Part shown: positions 54,658-63,679 of the stretch, piece after piece
Layout of the letters: each line of letters opens with the position of its first letter
Position numbering within the stretch: position 1 is the stretch's first letter
Origin: an uncultured Planctomycetaceae bacterium
Lineage (GTDB): Bacteria; Planctomycetota; Planctomycetia; Planctomycetales; Planctomycetaceae
NCBI GenBank assembly: GCA_937916515.1
Contig: CALFSX010000215.1
Span: 45,068-109,067, forward strand
Length of the DNA: 64,000 nucleotides
Direction of reading: 5' to 3'
The notes under the pieces: generated by a model
Databases searched by the model: none
Told to the model about the DNA's origin: nothing
The model's input: the letters and a program-made list of their open reading frames with translations, nothing else
Translations under genes and position numbers: made by a program

Positions 54658-55452
54658 CTATGCCCTTTCAGGCTGACAAACGGGGCAGGAATAGATTTTT
54701 CGTGACGCCAATTGCCAAACATGAACAGCAGTTTCGCACACGGTGCAGTGTGGCTTCTTGTAGATGAGTAACCGCTCGCTGCTGTTCATTTTGCTGCGTG
54801 GTTTACCAACATCAATCGGGTTGGTAATGATGATCTTGTTGTAGCGTTTACCAATCTTTAGTAACCGCACAGTCAGTTCCCAGATGTCATCGAACTCGCG
54901 GCGATTCAGTTCGTTGCCTTTGACGGAAGGATGCAGACCCAGCAGAAACAGAATTTCGGCTCGATAGACGTTGCCGACTCCTGCAATGACTGACTGATTC
55001 AAAAGCAACTGGCCGATCGCCGAACGACTGCGGCTGATTTTCTGCCATGCGATTTCAGGGTCGGCATCGTCACGCAACGGATCTTCGCCCAGACGGCTTC
55101 TCAGTTTCTGAAACTCAGCTTTACTAAGAAGTTCACACGCCGTTGGTCCGTTCAGGTCGAATGCGCGATCTTCGCCGATTACTCGCAAACGGACGGCGCC
55201 ACGAGGCTCAGGCGGCGGTGTCTTGTGACGTCGAAACTTACCGTACAGCCCAAGGTGAATATGTAGCGTGGAATCGCCCCATTCGTAGAACAGGTGTTTG
55301 CCATGTGCGTGGACTCGATAAAGCAGCTTGCCGTTAAGCTTTTTCGCGCCGTCAGCAAAGCGACCCTGTGGGGATGAAGCTTTCAGCATTTGGCCTGCGA
55401 ACCACTTGTTGTGATCCTCGGCAACTCGATGGATAGTGTGGCCTTCGGGCAT
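54658..55452 (-). CDS. Fpg/Nei-family DNA glycosylase
   Basis: The 264-residue enzyme begins MPEGHTIHRVAED, placing Pro2 and Glu3 of the active site. It shows LHIHLGLYGKFR, then QSVIAGVGNVYRAEILFLLGLHP. The C-terminal zinc finger reads CTVC and CPVC with 16 residues between the pairs. MPEGHT-type N-termini are usual in Nei (endonuclease VIII) branches rather than Fpg. It removes oxidised bases and cuts the strand by beta/delta elimination. I chose the ATG at 55452 because it places Pro2/Glu3 at the start; a start at 55509 would bury the catalytic proline. It is divergent from a small unknown gene and a photolyase. Confidence 0.93.
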   Translation of the reverse strand: MPEGHTIHRVAEDHNKWFAGQMLKASSPQGRFADGAKKLNGKLLYRVHAHGKHLFYEWGDSTLHIHLGLYGKFRRHKTPPPEPRGAVRLRVIGEDRAFDLNGPTACELLSKAEFQKLRSRLGEDPLRDDADPEIAWQKISRSRSAIGQLLLNQSVIAGVGNVYRAEILFLLGLHPSVKGNELNRREFDDIWELTVRLLKIGKRYNKIIITNPIDVGKPRSKMNSSERLLIYKKPHCTVCETAVHVWQLASRKIYSCPVCQPERA

Positions 55453-55567
55453 AGCGTGTGTGACTGTTCCTGCGGTTGGATTGGTCGCTCGCAGCCGAGC
55501 GTCTATCATTTGTAGATTAAAAGTTCGCTTTTCCCAACAGTTGCCAACCTGACTCGAAAGTTTTCCC

Positions 55568-56020
55568 GTGCCGGATCGACAGGCTTCGATCGCTCTAATT
55601 CGACATCACGACGAACCAGAACAACACTGGCTGGCGTTTTGGAATGACGCAAAAAGCTATTTCTCGTTTATTACAGCGGAGCGACTGGAATCGGAGTCGT
55701 GGCGTGAATGTCTTGATCGCGAGCTGGCGTGGCAGCTTGACCTGCGCCGGGGCAAAGACTATCTGATCTCCAGTATGGCTCGACTTCACTTTGAAGAGAG
55801 CGAAGTAGATTTCAACAGCAATGACGAATCGAAGCTGGAAATCGAGTTCTACGTAGTGGATCCGTACGGTCGAAAAGGACGAGAAGTGTTTGCCGCTTTA
55901 CCGAATTCTCAATGGCTTTCTAATAAGGAACTGATGGCAGGACGCTGCGACGACGATCGACCCATTGATCCGTGGCTTGTCCAACTGCTTCAGAAAGCCG
56001 ACCTGCTGCCAAAGGGCTAA
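55568..56020 (+). CDS. small protein of unknown function upstream of the photolyase
   Basis: The 150-residue protein begins at a GTG. Its N-terminal half has [22 protein letters not shown] and [21 protein letters not shown], a pattern that recalls Nudix-like folds without the Nudix box. Its second half is charged and ends [19 protein letters not shown] recognise no family with confidence. It ends one base before the photolyase GTG, so the two are co-translated, and it diverges from the Nei-type glycosylase. Its place suggests a role linked to DNA repair, but this is inference from position. Confidence 0.7.
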   Translation: MPDRQASIALIRHHDEPEQHWLAFWNDAKSYFSFITAERLESESWRECLDRELAWQLDLRRGKDYLISSMARLHFEESEVDFNSNDESKLEIEFYVVDPYGRKGREVFAALPNSQWLSNKELMAGRCDDDRPIDPWLVQLLQKADLLPKG

Positions 56021-56021
56021 C

Positions 56022-57566
56022 GTGCGAAACCTGATTTTGGTGCTGGGCGATCAGCTGAACGCAGATTCAGCGGCCTTCGACGACTTCGACGCAGAACAGG
56101 ATGCCGTTTGGATGGCCGAAACATCCAAAGAGACGACTCACGTTTGGTGCCACAAGCTGAGGATCGCGTACTTCCTGTCGAGTATGCGACATTTTCGCGA
56201 TGAGTTGCGAACTCGAAAAATCAACGTCCAATACCATGAACTGGACATTCAGCCAGCAGATGATCGTGGTGCTGATTTCGCAGAGATTCTCTGCCACGAC
56301 GTGACAACTCTTAAACCGGAACGATTGGTTATTGTTGAACCGGGTGACTTTCGAGTTAGCGAAATGCTGAAATCAGCCAGCCGCGATCTGAATATTCCGC
56401 TGGAAATTCGGGCTGACCGACATTTCTATTGCAGCACCGCTGACTTCGCAACTTACGCCACGGGACGCAAGAGTCTTCTGCTGGAATTTTTCTACCGAGA
56501 CCAGCGAAAGAAGCATGGCGTACTCATGGATGGCACCGATCCTGTGGGCGGGCAATGGAACTTCGATCACGACAATCGCGAAAGCTTTGGCAAACAGGGA
56601 CCGACAGATATTCCGAAGCAACGATCATTCAGGATCGATGAAGTCACAAAGGGTGTGCTTGATCTTGTGGCCGAACGCTTCACCGATCATCCGGGCACAC
56701 TGGAACATTTTTCACTGCCCGTTACCAGAAAGCAGGCGGTTGCGTTTCTGAAACACTTTGTGGACAACGTTCTGCCAAACTTCGGGCGGTGGGAAGACGC
56801 CATGTGGACCAACGAAGCCTTCCTGTTTCATTCGCGCTTGTCTGCTCCGCTAAACCTGAAACTGCTTTCACCTCGCGAATGTGTTGAAGCGGCCGTTGAT
56901 GCGTACGAATCAGGATCGGCTCCGCTAAACAGCGTGGAAGGATTCGTCAGACAGATTCTCGGCTGGCGAGAATTCGTTCGAGGACTGTATTGGCTGAAGA
57001 TGCCTGAGTACGCCGAGCTGAATTATTTTCAGCACCAGCAAACTATGCCTTCGTTCTTTTGGGACGGCAATGCTTCGATGAATTGCGTCAGGCAATCCAT
57101 GAAGAACGTCCTGGAACACGGATATTCTCATCACATTCAGCGACTGATGGTGCTGGGCAACTTTGCTCAATTATGGGGCGTGCATCCCTATCAGTTTCAC
57201 GAATGGCACATGGCGATGTATGTCGATGCCATCGATTGGGTGTCGTTGCCAAACACGTTGGGCATGAGTCAATACGGTGACGGAGGCATCGTTGGCACAA
57301 AGCCTTATTGCAGCAGCGGCAACTACATCAACAACATGAGCAACTTCTGCAGCGGTTGCGAATTCAACTATAAGAAGCGAGTCGGCGACGATGCGTGTCC
57401 CTTTACAACGCTGTATTGGGAATTCATGGATCGTCACTACGACCAGCTAAAGACGAATGCTCGCATGAAGTTTCCGATTAAGAACCTTGAAAAGATGCGA
57501 GCCAAACCGGGCGAAGTTGAAGCAATCCGAGAACGCGCTGCAGAACTACGTGACGCCTGGAAGTAA
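56022..57566 (+). CDS. FeS-type bacterial cryptochrome/(6-4) photolyase
   Basis: The 514-residue flavoprotein starts with [17 protein letters not shown]. Cysteines at 355, 443, 446 and 459 (NCVRQS, FCSGCE and ACPFTT) have spacing 88/3/13, as I recall it for the 4Fe-4S cluster of Agrobacterium Phr[19 protein letters not shown] and the [25 protein letters not shown] segment belong to the FAD-binding half. Members of this group (FeS-BCP, PhrB-like) repair (6-4) photoproducts or act as light sensors and lack the tryptophan triad path of classical photolyases. The upstream gene ends one base before the GTG start at 56022; the open frame before it overlaps that gene. Confidence 0.93.
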   Translation: MRNLILVLGDQLNADSAAFDDFDAEQDAVWMAETSKETTHVWCHKLRIAYFLSSMRHFRDELRTRKINVQYHELDIQPADDRGADFAEILCHDVTTLKPERLVIVEPGDFRVSEMLKSASRDLNIPLEIRADRHFYCSTADFATYATGRKSLLLEFFYRDQRKKHGVLMDGTDPVGGQWNFDHDNRESFGKQGPTDIPKQRSFRIDEVTKGVLDLVAERFTDHPGTLEHFSLPVTRKQAVAFLKHFVDNVLPNFGRWEDAMWTNEAFLFHSRLSAPLNLKLLSPRECVEAAVDAYESGSAPLNSVEGFVRQILGWREFVRGLYWLKMPEYAELNYFQHQQTMPSFFWDGNASMNCVRQSMKNVLEHGYSHHIQRLMVLGNFAQLWGVHPYQFHEWHMAMYVDAIDWVSLPNTLGMSQYGDGGIVGTKPYCSSGNYINNMSNFCSGCEFNYKKRVGDDACPFTTLYWEFMDRHYDQLKTNARMKFPIKNLEKMRAKPGEVEAIRERAAELRDAWK

Positions 57567-57593
57567 GCACGCACAGGCTGTGAATAAATATCC

Positions 57594-57674
57594 GGGTGGC
57601 CGGGGTTGGACTGAGCTTGCGAAGGAAACCCCGAGGATTCGCACGTTCCTCGCACCAACGACGGCCCACCCCCT
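57594..57674. repeat. dispersed element C, copy 2
   Basis: Begins GGGTGGCCGGGGTTGGACTG, continues AGCTTGCGAAGGAAACCCCG and ends ACGGCCCACC. The ends are inverted. It follows the photolyase gene and precedes the PQQ propeller stop. Confidence 0.82.
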
Positions 57675-57729
57675 GCAATATCTTCCCCTTAATTCACAAC
57701 CTCGCAGCGACACACGTTGTGAACCTCTG

Positions 57730-59109
57730 TTATTCGGCCGTTGCAGCGGGCGCATTCTTCAGGCAGATCAGGTGCTCGACGGTTCGAATCAGCAGTCGGT
57801 CGCCTGCGATGGCCGGAGTTGCCATGATGGTTTCGTGCAGTTCATTGCTGGCGAGTTTTTTGAATTGCTTGCCTGCTGACACGACCGTCACCTCGCCCCG
57901 TTCGCTGCAAAAGTACAGACGATCAGTGGCCGCAACTGCGGATGCGGAATACGTGCGAGTGCCCGAACCGACTCGCTGACGATACATCAACGTGCCGTTA
58001 ACCGCATCTCGAACGGCCAGACGTCCGTCATCGTTGCACGTGTAGATCAATCCATCTTTGACCAACGGGGTCGGCATATAGGCGCCGTCTTTGAATTCCC
58101 ACCATGCAAGACCGTCCTTCAATGGTTTGTTGCGTTCTGGCGTTAAGTCTCCCGTGGCTGTGGGCTTGATGGCGAAGGTTGGTGAGGCGCTATGTCCGTT
58201 GGTGAGGTAGATCAGGTCGTTCGCAAATAGAGGAGTCGGCACCGGGATATCGCCGCCGTTGCTAAGATGCCACAGTTGTTCTCCGGATTCGAAGTCATAG
58301 CCTGCCATCATACGATAGCCATTGCAGACAATCTGTGTTCCCTTGTCTGTTGCAATAACAGTAGGCGTTGACCACGTCGCGACTTCACCTTCTCGATCGA
58401 TGCGACGAATCTCAAGGCCGGTTGCAATGTCAAAAATAGCGATGAAGTTCGTATTCAGGCAGTCGCATTGCACAATCACTTTGCCATCATGGATGATCGG
58501 TGAACTGGCAAAGCCCCACTCCAGAAGTTTTTCATCGTAGGGTCCGGAATGAAGGCGGCCGAAGTCGTGCTTCCACTTCAGCTTTCCACCAAAATCAAAG
58601 CAGTACAGGCCTTCTGATCCGAAGAATGCGACAACGTGCTTGCCGTCGGTCGCGGGAGTGCAATTGGCGTGAGACGCCTTGATGTGGCGTTTAATGGCCG
58701 GGTGGCCTGTATGGGCGTCGCCAACCCACAACATGGCTCCCGTACTTAGATCCAGGCAGATAAGCTGCCATGTCCAGTCGCCGGGGTCTGATGCAGATTC
58801 GCCTGCTCCGCCCAGCCAACCTGTTTTCAGTGATGGTTTTTCTTCAGACGAAGTTGTGGCCGTCGCCAGGAAAATTCGATCACCCCAAACAATCGGTGAC
58901 GCATGTCCCAGACCCGGAATAGCGGACTTCCATTCAACGTTCTCACCCGTTTCAACGTTCCATTGAAGGGGGGGATTGCCGGAAGAAAGTCCGAGCGCGT
59001 GGTGTCCTCGAAACTGTGGCCAGTTATCGTCAGCGCTAACAGGGCCAGCCACTAAAGCGATAGCGACCGCGATTTGAAATACAGGAGCTTGCATCGTTTG
59101 TCTCAACAT
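57730..59109 (-). CDS. secreted PQQ-like eight-strand-repeat propeller protein
   Basis: The 459-residue protein has a signal peptide (VFQIAVAIALVAGPVS, cut near ADDN). Repeated tryptophan-docking strands follow: NWPQFRGHHALG, WQLICLDLSTGAMLW, LYCFDFGGKLKWKHDFG, LIYTCNDDGRLAVRDAVNG and LYFCSERGEVTVVSAGK. These are PQQ-type beta-propeller blades, but the catalytic Asp and Ca sites of true quinoprotein dehydrogenases are not clear, so it is probably a structural or binding propeller. Starts at ATG 59109 or the later ATG at 59094 both keep the signal peptide. A small membrane protein lies upstream. Confidence 0.87.
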   Translation of the reverse strand: MLRQTMQAPVFQIAVAIALVAGPVSADDNWPQFRGHHALGLSSGNPPLQWNVETGENVEWKSAIPGLGHASPIVWGDRIFLATATTSSEEKPSLKTGWLGGAGESASDPGDWTWQLICLDLSTGAMLWVGDAHTGHPAIKRHIKASHANCTPATDGKHVVAFFGSEGLYCFDFGGKLKWKHDFGRLHSGPYDEKLLEWGFASSPIIHDGKVIVQCDCLNTNFIAIFDIATGLEIRRIDREGEVATWSTPTVIATDKGTQIVCNGYRMMAGYDFESGEQLWHLSNGGDIPVPTPLFANDLIYLTNGHSASPTFAIKPTATGDLTPERNKPLKDGLAWWEFKDGAYMPTPLVKDGLIYTCNDDGRLAVRDAVNGTLMYRQRVGSGTRTYSASAVAATDRLYFCSERGEVTVVSAGKQFKKLASNELHETIMATPAIAGDRLLIRTVEHLICLKNAPAATAE

Positions 59110-59201
59110 TTTGCAGCCCGCGTTTTCTTGAAGTATAGCAACACGGCATGACGGATGTCAGACCAAAATGCAACGCTTTTATTTAAGCCCTTTGTTTGCT
59201 G

Positions 59202-59570
59202 CTACAGCCATGGCTGAGTAATCGATAGCAGGGCTATCACTGCTGTAAATCCGAGTCCGGCAAGGAACAGCAGCGCGGTCAGAGAAACATGCCAGCACCC
59301 GAACCACGTCATGTAAGCTTCCACAGCGGGGCCCAGCAGGTACAGCAGGTTTGCCAGAATTCCTGCTGGCACGACCATCAGGATGACTCCCGGCGGTGCT
59401 GTTTGTGACACGAATAGGATAAGCAAAACCCACGGGATCAAAACCAAATTGTAGACGATCCGCAAACGCTCCCAACGACGGATGATGGTTCCGAAGTCAA
59501 GATCCAGATGGGAGTCTGGCGCTAATGTTTCAACGCTGCCTGCAACATATGGGTTTTCGTGTGTATCCAT
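59202..59570 (-). CDS. small membrane protein of unknown function
   Basis: The 122-residue protein starts with a hydrophilic segment (MDTHENPYVAG) and has about three to four membrane spans from residue 35 onward. No domain is recognised. It lies between the response regulator and the PQQ gene on the same strand, about 100 bases from each. It resembles the many short membrane proteins with NPY near the start in planctomycetes, but function is unknown. Confidence 0.65.
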   Translation of the reverse strand: MDTHENPYVAGSVETLAPDSHLDLDFGTIIRRWERLRIVYNLVLIPWVLLILFVSQTAPPGVILMVVPAGILANLLYLLGPAVEAYMTWFGCWHVSLTALLFLAGLGFTAVIALLSITQPWL

Positions 59571-59675
59571 TGTTGTTTACTCGAAACAGGTACTGATGGG
59601 GTCTTGGTCGCAGAGGATTCTGGTTATTCCAAAGGATGCACATCGCCGAACGGTCCTGCTACTTGCGGCATCTGT

Positions 59676-60356
59676 CTACGGGTCGTAACGATAACCGACT
59701 CCGTGAACGGTGCAAATCAGACCTGGGTTTCGCGGGTCAATCTCAACGCGTTTTCGAAGCTGTGATACGTGCTGGTCCAGAGTGCGACTGTTTGGAAAAT
59801 GATCTTCTCCCCACGCGTGGTTGAAGATTGTATTGCGGTCGAGTGCCTTGCCTGGATTTTCGGCCAACAGCCTCAGAATTTCAACGTCACGTGGGCTGAG
59901 GTCGATGATCTGTTCACCGCGTTTTGCTCTAAGTTCCGCAGGAAGGATGGTTAGGTCTTTCATTCGAAATTCGGCAGGAGGATTCGGTGCTGCGGCATGA
60001 CATCGCCGGGCAACCGCTCGAACTCGAGCAACCACTTCGCGTACACTGAAAGGTTTAGTGATGAAGTCGTCGGCTCCCACATCAAAACCCACCAGACGAT
60101 CCATTTCTTCAGACTTCGCGCTGATGAAAATAATCGGCACATCAGGCGACTCGCTGCGAATGGTACGGCACGCTTCGTATCCACTTTGGCTGGGCATCAT
60201 GATGTCAAGGCATACAAAATCCGGTTTGTGCAGCTGAAACATCGCGACGGCCTGAGTGCCGTCGTACGCTGAAATGACGTCGAATCCTTCGGCGGACAGC
60301 ACTTCAACAAGACCTTCACGAGTGAATCGGTCGTCTTCAGCAATCAGAACTTTCAT
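59676..60356 (-). CDS. OmpR-type response regulator
   Basis: The 226-residue protein has a receiver domain with the acidic pair in IAEDD, the phosphoacceptor Asp51 in CLDIMMPS, and Lys in FITKPFS. A winged-helix DNA-binding domain follows (about 125-225) with LSPRDVEILRLLAENPGKAL, NHAWGEDHFPNSRTLDQHVSQLRKR and VHGVGYRYDP. It should bind promoters once phosphorylated by the upstream kinase. The start MKVLIAEDD at 60356 is preferred; ATG 60368 overlaps the kinase stop as TGATG and would add four residues. The kinase gene is directly upstream. Confidence 0.94.
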   Translation of the reverse strand: MKVLIAEDDRFTREGLVEVLSAEGFDVISAYDGTQAVAMFQLHKPDFVCLDIMMPSQSGYEACRTIRSESPDVPIIFISAKSEEMDRLVGFDVGADDFITKPFSVREVVARVRAVARRCHAAAPNPPAEFRMKDLTILPAELRAKRGEQIIDLSPRDVEILRLLAENPGKALDRNTIFNHAWGEDHFPNSRTLDQHVSQLRKRVEIDPRNPGLICTVHGVGYRYDP

Positions 60357-60367
60357 CGCAATTCCCA

Positions 60368-62137
60368 TCACTTGTGTTGATTCTGCAGTGTTGCTCGAAA
60401 CAAACAACCTTGATCCGATTCCAGCAGTACCAGGTTTCCACCATGAAGTTGAGCCAGTTCGCGCGCGATGGAAAGCCCGATGCCAGTGCCAGCCGCGTAA
60501 CTTACGTCGTTGGAAATGCGAGCAAACGGTTCGAACACTGTGTCTCGTTTTTTTGGATCAATTCCCGGGCCAGCGTCGCTGACGTCAATTATCAGCAGGT
60601 TGTTCTGAACCCGACTTTTGATGTTCAACAGTCCTCCACTGGTGGCGTACTTTTCGACATTGCTGATCAGGTTGCCCAGAATCTGTTCCAGAAAATCGGG
60701 GTCAAGATAGAATGGCGTTTCGTCGGAACAATCCAGCTGAATGTCGATGTGTTGATCGGCAAACGCGGGCCGAAATCGATCGACGATTTGGTGGATCAGC
60801 TTGCAGGGTTCTTCCGGTCGAGCCTGAACCTGCAACGTCTTTCGTTTTTGCCGGGCGAACGTCAGCACGTTGCCAATCAACCGGCTAAGTCGCTGTCCTT
60901 CCGAAAGAATCACGCTTAGCCGTTCGCGAGGTTTTTCTGTGTTTGCTGAATCAACCTGGTCCAGATCGCGTTCCAGAAGTTCGGCGTACATTCGGATATT
61001 GGTGAGCGGCGTTTTTAGTTCGTGTGAAACCTGGTTCACAAAGCTGACCTGCTGGGTTGCTTCGCGCATGTCGCGTGCATACTCACGAAGGAAGAAGAAC
61101 CCGCAGATGCTTAGTGTTGTTGCTACGGCTGACAAAACGGCAACCAGGCTGAACCAGGCGCTAAGTCCGGTGCCCGCGGTAAGTTCTGAGGTCGGGACAA
61201 AGCACTGCAGCCGCCATGATTTTAAAGGTGCAGCGACGGGCACTTCGCAGAACGGTGAATCTGTTTTAAGTGGTTCGAAGTTTCCCCATTGATACACTGA
61301 TTCTCCCGATTCGTTGACCATGCGAATTCTGGTATTCACTGTTCGCGAACTGAATTTGTCGTCGGAAACCGTGTCCGGCAACTGGCCAATCAGATCGGCC
61401 ATCCAGCGAGCTCTTTCCAATGCACAGCCAACAATGTATCCCGACGGCCGCCGTTGCCAGTAGATTAGATTGACGCCTCGATCCCAATACCAAACAAACC
61501 ATCCGGACGATTCCTGAAATTGTTTGATGTTCTGAATGGGAGCCTGCTGGTACGCATTCTGCACGATTTCCTGTTGAGTGGGCTCGTCGATTTGACTGCG
61601 TGATAGTCTGAAAGATGAATCTGCCTGTTGCGGAACGCCGCGGGTTGCCGTGGAGTTTTGATTCTGATTTTGATTGGTCGCGGCAACGTTGCTACTGGCA
61701 TCTGCGGCGACTTGTTCGCTGCGGATGATGGCTTCTTTTAAATCCTGTCCGGTAAACATTTTCGCGGCTTCTATCAGAAACATACGTTCGTTGCCGTTAA
61801 GCGGGCCACTGGACTGCATTGGATCGGGGTATACCAATTGGCCTTGTGAACTAAGCACGAACAATTGCAGCAATCGTGGTTCGGTGCGAATGACCTGTCG
61901 CAAATTGCTGACGTCGAAATTGTCCAATGCCGTCACCCGCGCAAGATCGCGTTCCGCCGCTTCGAAATAGATCGTCACGTTGGCGTTAACGTCCTGAAGC
62001 CGGTCTTCAAGCAGTTCGCCAAATCGTTTTTCGACCACGACGTGTTCGTTTTCGCTGATGCGCAGCATGGCCCAGGTAAGTGCGACCAACGGCACGATGA
62101 TGATCAAGGCAATCAGAATGATAGAACGTCGTTTCAT
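60368..62137 (-). CDS. transmembrane sensor histidine kinase
   Basis: The 589-residue kinase has an N-terminal span (about 5-25) and a large extracytoplasmic sensor (about 30-325). This includes a Gln/Asn-rich stretch with repeated NQNQNQN near residue 155. A second span follows (about 330-350). The kinase core has the H-box VSHELKTPLTNI (His near 380), the N-box LGNLISNVEKYA and G-boxes SDAGPGIDPKK and GTGIGLSIAREL. It autophosphorylates and passes phosphate to the downstream response regulator, which starts 12 bases later. The signal is unknown. The sensor fold resembles none I can name. Confidence 0.93.
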   Translation of the reverse strand: MKRRSIILIALIIIVPLVALTWAMLRISENEHVVVEKRFGELLEDRLQDVNANVTIYFEAAERDLARVTALDNFDVSNLRQVIRTEPRLLQLFVLSSQGQLVYPDPMQSSGPLNGNERMFLIEAAKMFTGQDLKEAIIRSEQVAADASSNVAATNQNQNQNSTATRGVPQQADSSFRLSRSQIDEPTQQEIVQNAYQQAPIQNIKQFQESSGWFVWYWDRGVNLIYWQRRPSGYIVGCALERARWMADLIGQLPDTVSDDKFSSRTVNTRIRMVNESGESVYQWGNFEPLKTDSPFCEVPVAAPLKSWRLQCFVPTSELTAGTGLSAWFSLVAVLSAVATTLSICGFFFLREYARDMREATQQVSFVNQVSHELKTPLTNIRMYAELLERDLDQVDSANTEKPRERLSVILSEGQRLSRLIGNVLTFARQKRKTLQVQARPEEPCKLIHQIVDRFRPAFADQHIDIQLDCSDETPFYLDPDFLEQILGNLISNVEKYATSGGLLNIKSRVQNNLLIIDVSDAGPGIDPKKRDTVFEPFARISNDVSYAAGTGIGLSIARELAQLHGGNLVLLESDQGCLFRATLQNQHK

Positions 62138-62177
62138 GATGCCTGCATGTTATCGCATGCTCGCCCATTCGTGAAAG

Positions 62178-62206
62178 AAGCTCGGCACTTAAAAAATGCC
62201 GAGCTT
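62178..62206 (-). other. hairpin between VWA gene and histidine kinase
   Basis: AAGCTCGGCA and TGCCGAGCTT form a perfect 10-bp stem with a 9-base loop on either strand. No T-run follows on the minus strand, so I do not call it a terminator. Confidence 0.55.
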
Positions 62207-62305
62207 CCATTCTGCTATGACGGGCTGACGCAGTTGACCTGCTTTGGCAATGTTCTGCATCGGCAATGCGGGGCCAGCAATTCCGTCGGTCTAACGCGTC
62301 AGGTT

Positions 62306-63679
62306 CTAATCTTTGTCGCTCTGGCTTTTGACTCGCTGCTGATTATCAACTTCACTTTGATACCCGCGAAAGCTTTTGCGAGCTCGATTGGCGGCTTCAT
62401 CATCTTTGCTGGTCACGTTTTCAAGTTGTTTCAGTTGCCATGAATTCTGCAGGGCCAAAGCGTTCAGTTTGCCTTCGTTTTCGGGACATTTGTAGGCTTC
62501 GACTTTCAGGAAATCCACGTTGCTTCGCAGAACACTGCGGCAGGCGGCGAAGTTGCCTTGATCCAGATAGATTGTCGCCAGCTTACTTTGCTCACTGGAA
62601 ACTAAAGCCACCACGTCTGCCATCACAAGGCGGTTGACGCTTTCGGCAACCTTCGTTTCGTCGTCGCTGAATTCGCACTTTGCCGTACCAGACAGTTTGT
62701 CTTCGGCGTGAGTCTTCATGTTGGCATAAGTGACTGAGACGCTTGCCATTTCCAGCTTGTCTTTGACTTCCGATTCCGGCACTTCCACTTCAATTACAAA
62801 GTGGCGATCCTGTTCGCTGTAGATTTGAGCCAGGCGAGTCACGATTTTTTGCCCCGTGATATCTGCATCGTTTCCGAGTACTCGAATTGGGCGAATGCCT
62901 TCGGGCAGCGTTACGTGTACATCAATTTCCTGAGCCACCACAGACAGAACGTCATCAAATTCTTTACGGAAGATTTCGGCCAATTCAGACGCATCTTCAA
63001 TGAATAAGTGATTCCCTCCACTTGTGCTCGCCAGTTGCACCATCAAGTCTTCGTTGTAGCCCAGGCCCAAGCCCAATGTCGAAACCGTGATGTTCTCCTT
63101 CACCAGTGACTTACCAAGATTTCCAAGTTCACCGGGCGAAGAAGGCCCAACATTTGCCAGACCATCAGAAAGTAAAATCACGCGGTTGACTCGTTCCTTA
63201 TCCAGAAACTTGCGAACTTCCGCCGCCCCTTTGCTGACTCCTGCAAACAAGGCCGTATTACCGCCGATGCTGATGCTTTTGATTTTTGCGATCACGTCCG
63301 CCTTGTCGGTAAGTTTGGTGGCTGGCACCAGTACATTCACCGTCGAATCGTAAGTGATGATCGAAACAATGTCGTCGGCCTGAAGCAAGCCAATCGCATC
63401 AATGGCGGCTTCGCGAGCTCGCTTGATTTTTTCACCCTGCATGGAACCAGACTTGTCCAGCACAATTGCGAGGTTAACTCCCGGACGCTTCTTATCAGAT
63501 TCCAGCTTAAATCCCTGCAAGCCCACTCGAATCCATGTGTTTTGTTTTTCACCCGCTTTCAGCAGGTTGCTGCTGGGTGAAACATCCAGCTTCAACTGCT
63601 CCGAGGCCGCTGTTGCAGATCCACCTGCCACGCTTAGCAGCGTCAGCACGCACAGCGATTTCAATACGATTGATTTCAT
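62306..63679 (-). CDS. secreted von Willebrand A (MIDAS) protein
   Basis: The 457-residue protein has a signal peptide (MKSIVLKSLCVLTLLSVAGG, cut near ATAA). A vWA domain (about residues 65-240) carries the metal-ion-dependent adhesion site: LDKSGSM near 74-80, the later T in GGNTALFAG and the DG of LLSDGLANVG. The chain continues as a beta-rich region like those in the YfbK/VWA group, ending in a charged tail. It binds ligands through a metal ion outside the cytoplasm. The MoxR gene that could have been its partner lies 60 kb away. The two-component genes follow on the same strand. Confidence 0.9.
   Translation of the reverse strand: MKSIVLKSLCVLTLLSVAGGSATAASEQLKLDVSPSSNLLKAGEKQNTWIRVGLQGFKLESDKKRPGVNLAIVLDKSGSMQGEKIKRAREAAIDAIGLLQADDIVSIITYDSTVNVLVPATKLTDKADVIAKIKSISIGGNTALFAGVSKGAAEVRKFLDKERVNRVILLSDGLANVGPSSPGELGNLGKSLVKENITVSTLGLGLGYNEDLMVQLASTSGGNHLFIEDASELAEIFRKEFDDVLSVVAQEIDVHVTLPEGIRPIRVLGNDADITGQKIVTRLAQIYSEQDRHFVIEVEVPESEVKDKLEMASVSVTYANMKTHAEDKLSGTAKCEFSDDETKVAESVNRLVMADVVALVSSEQSKLATIYLDQGNFAACRSVLRSNVDFLKVEAYKCPENEGKLNALALQNSWQLKQLENVTSKDDEAANRARKSFRGYQSEVDNQQRVKSQSDKD

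Noticed and set aside
62178..62206. Hairpin as terminator of the VWA gene
   Set aside because: The stem is good, but no T-run follows on the minus strand.
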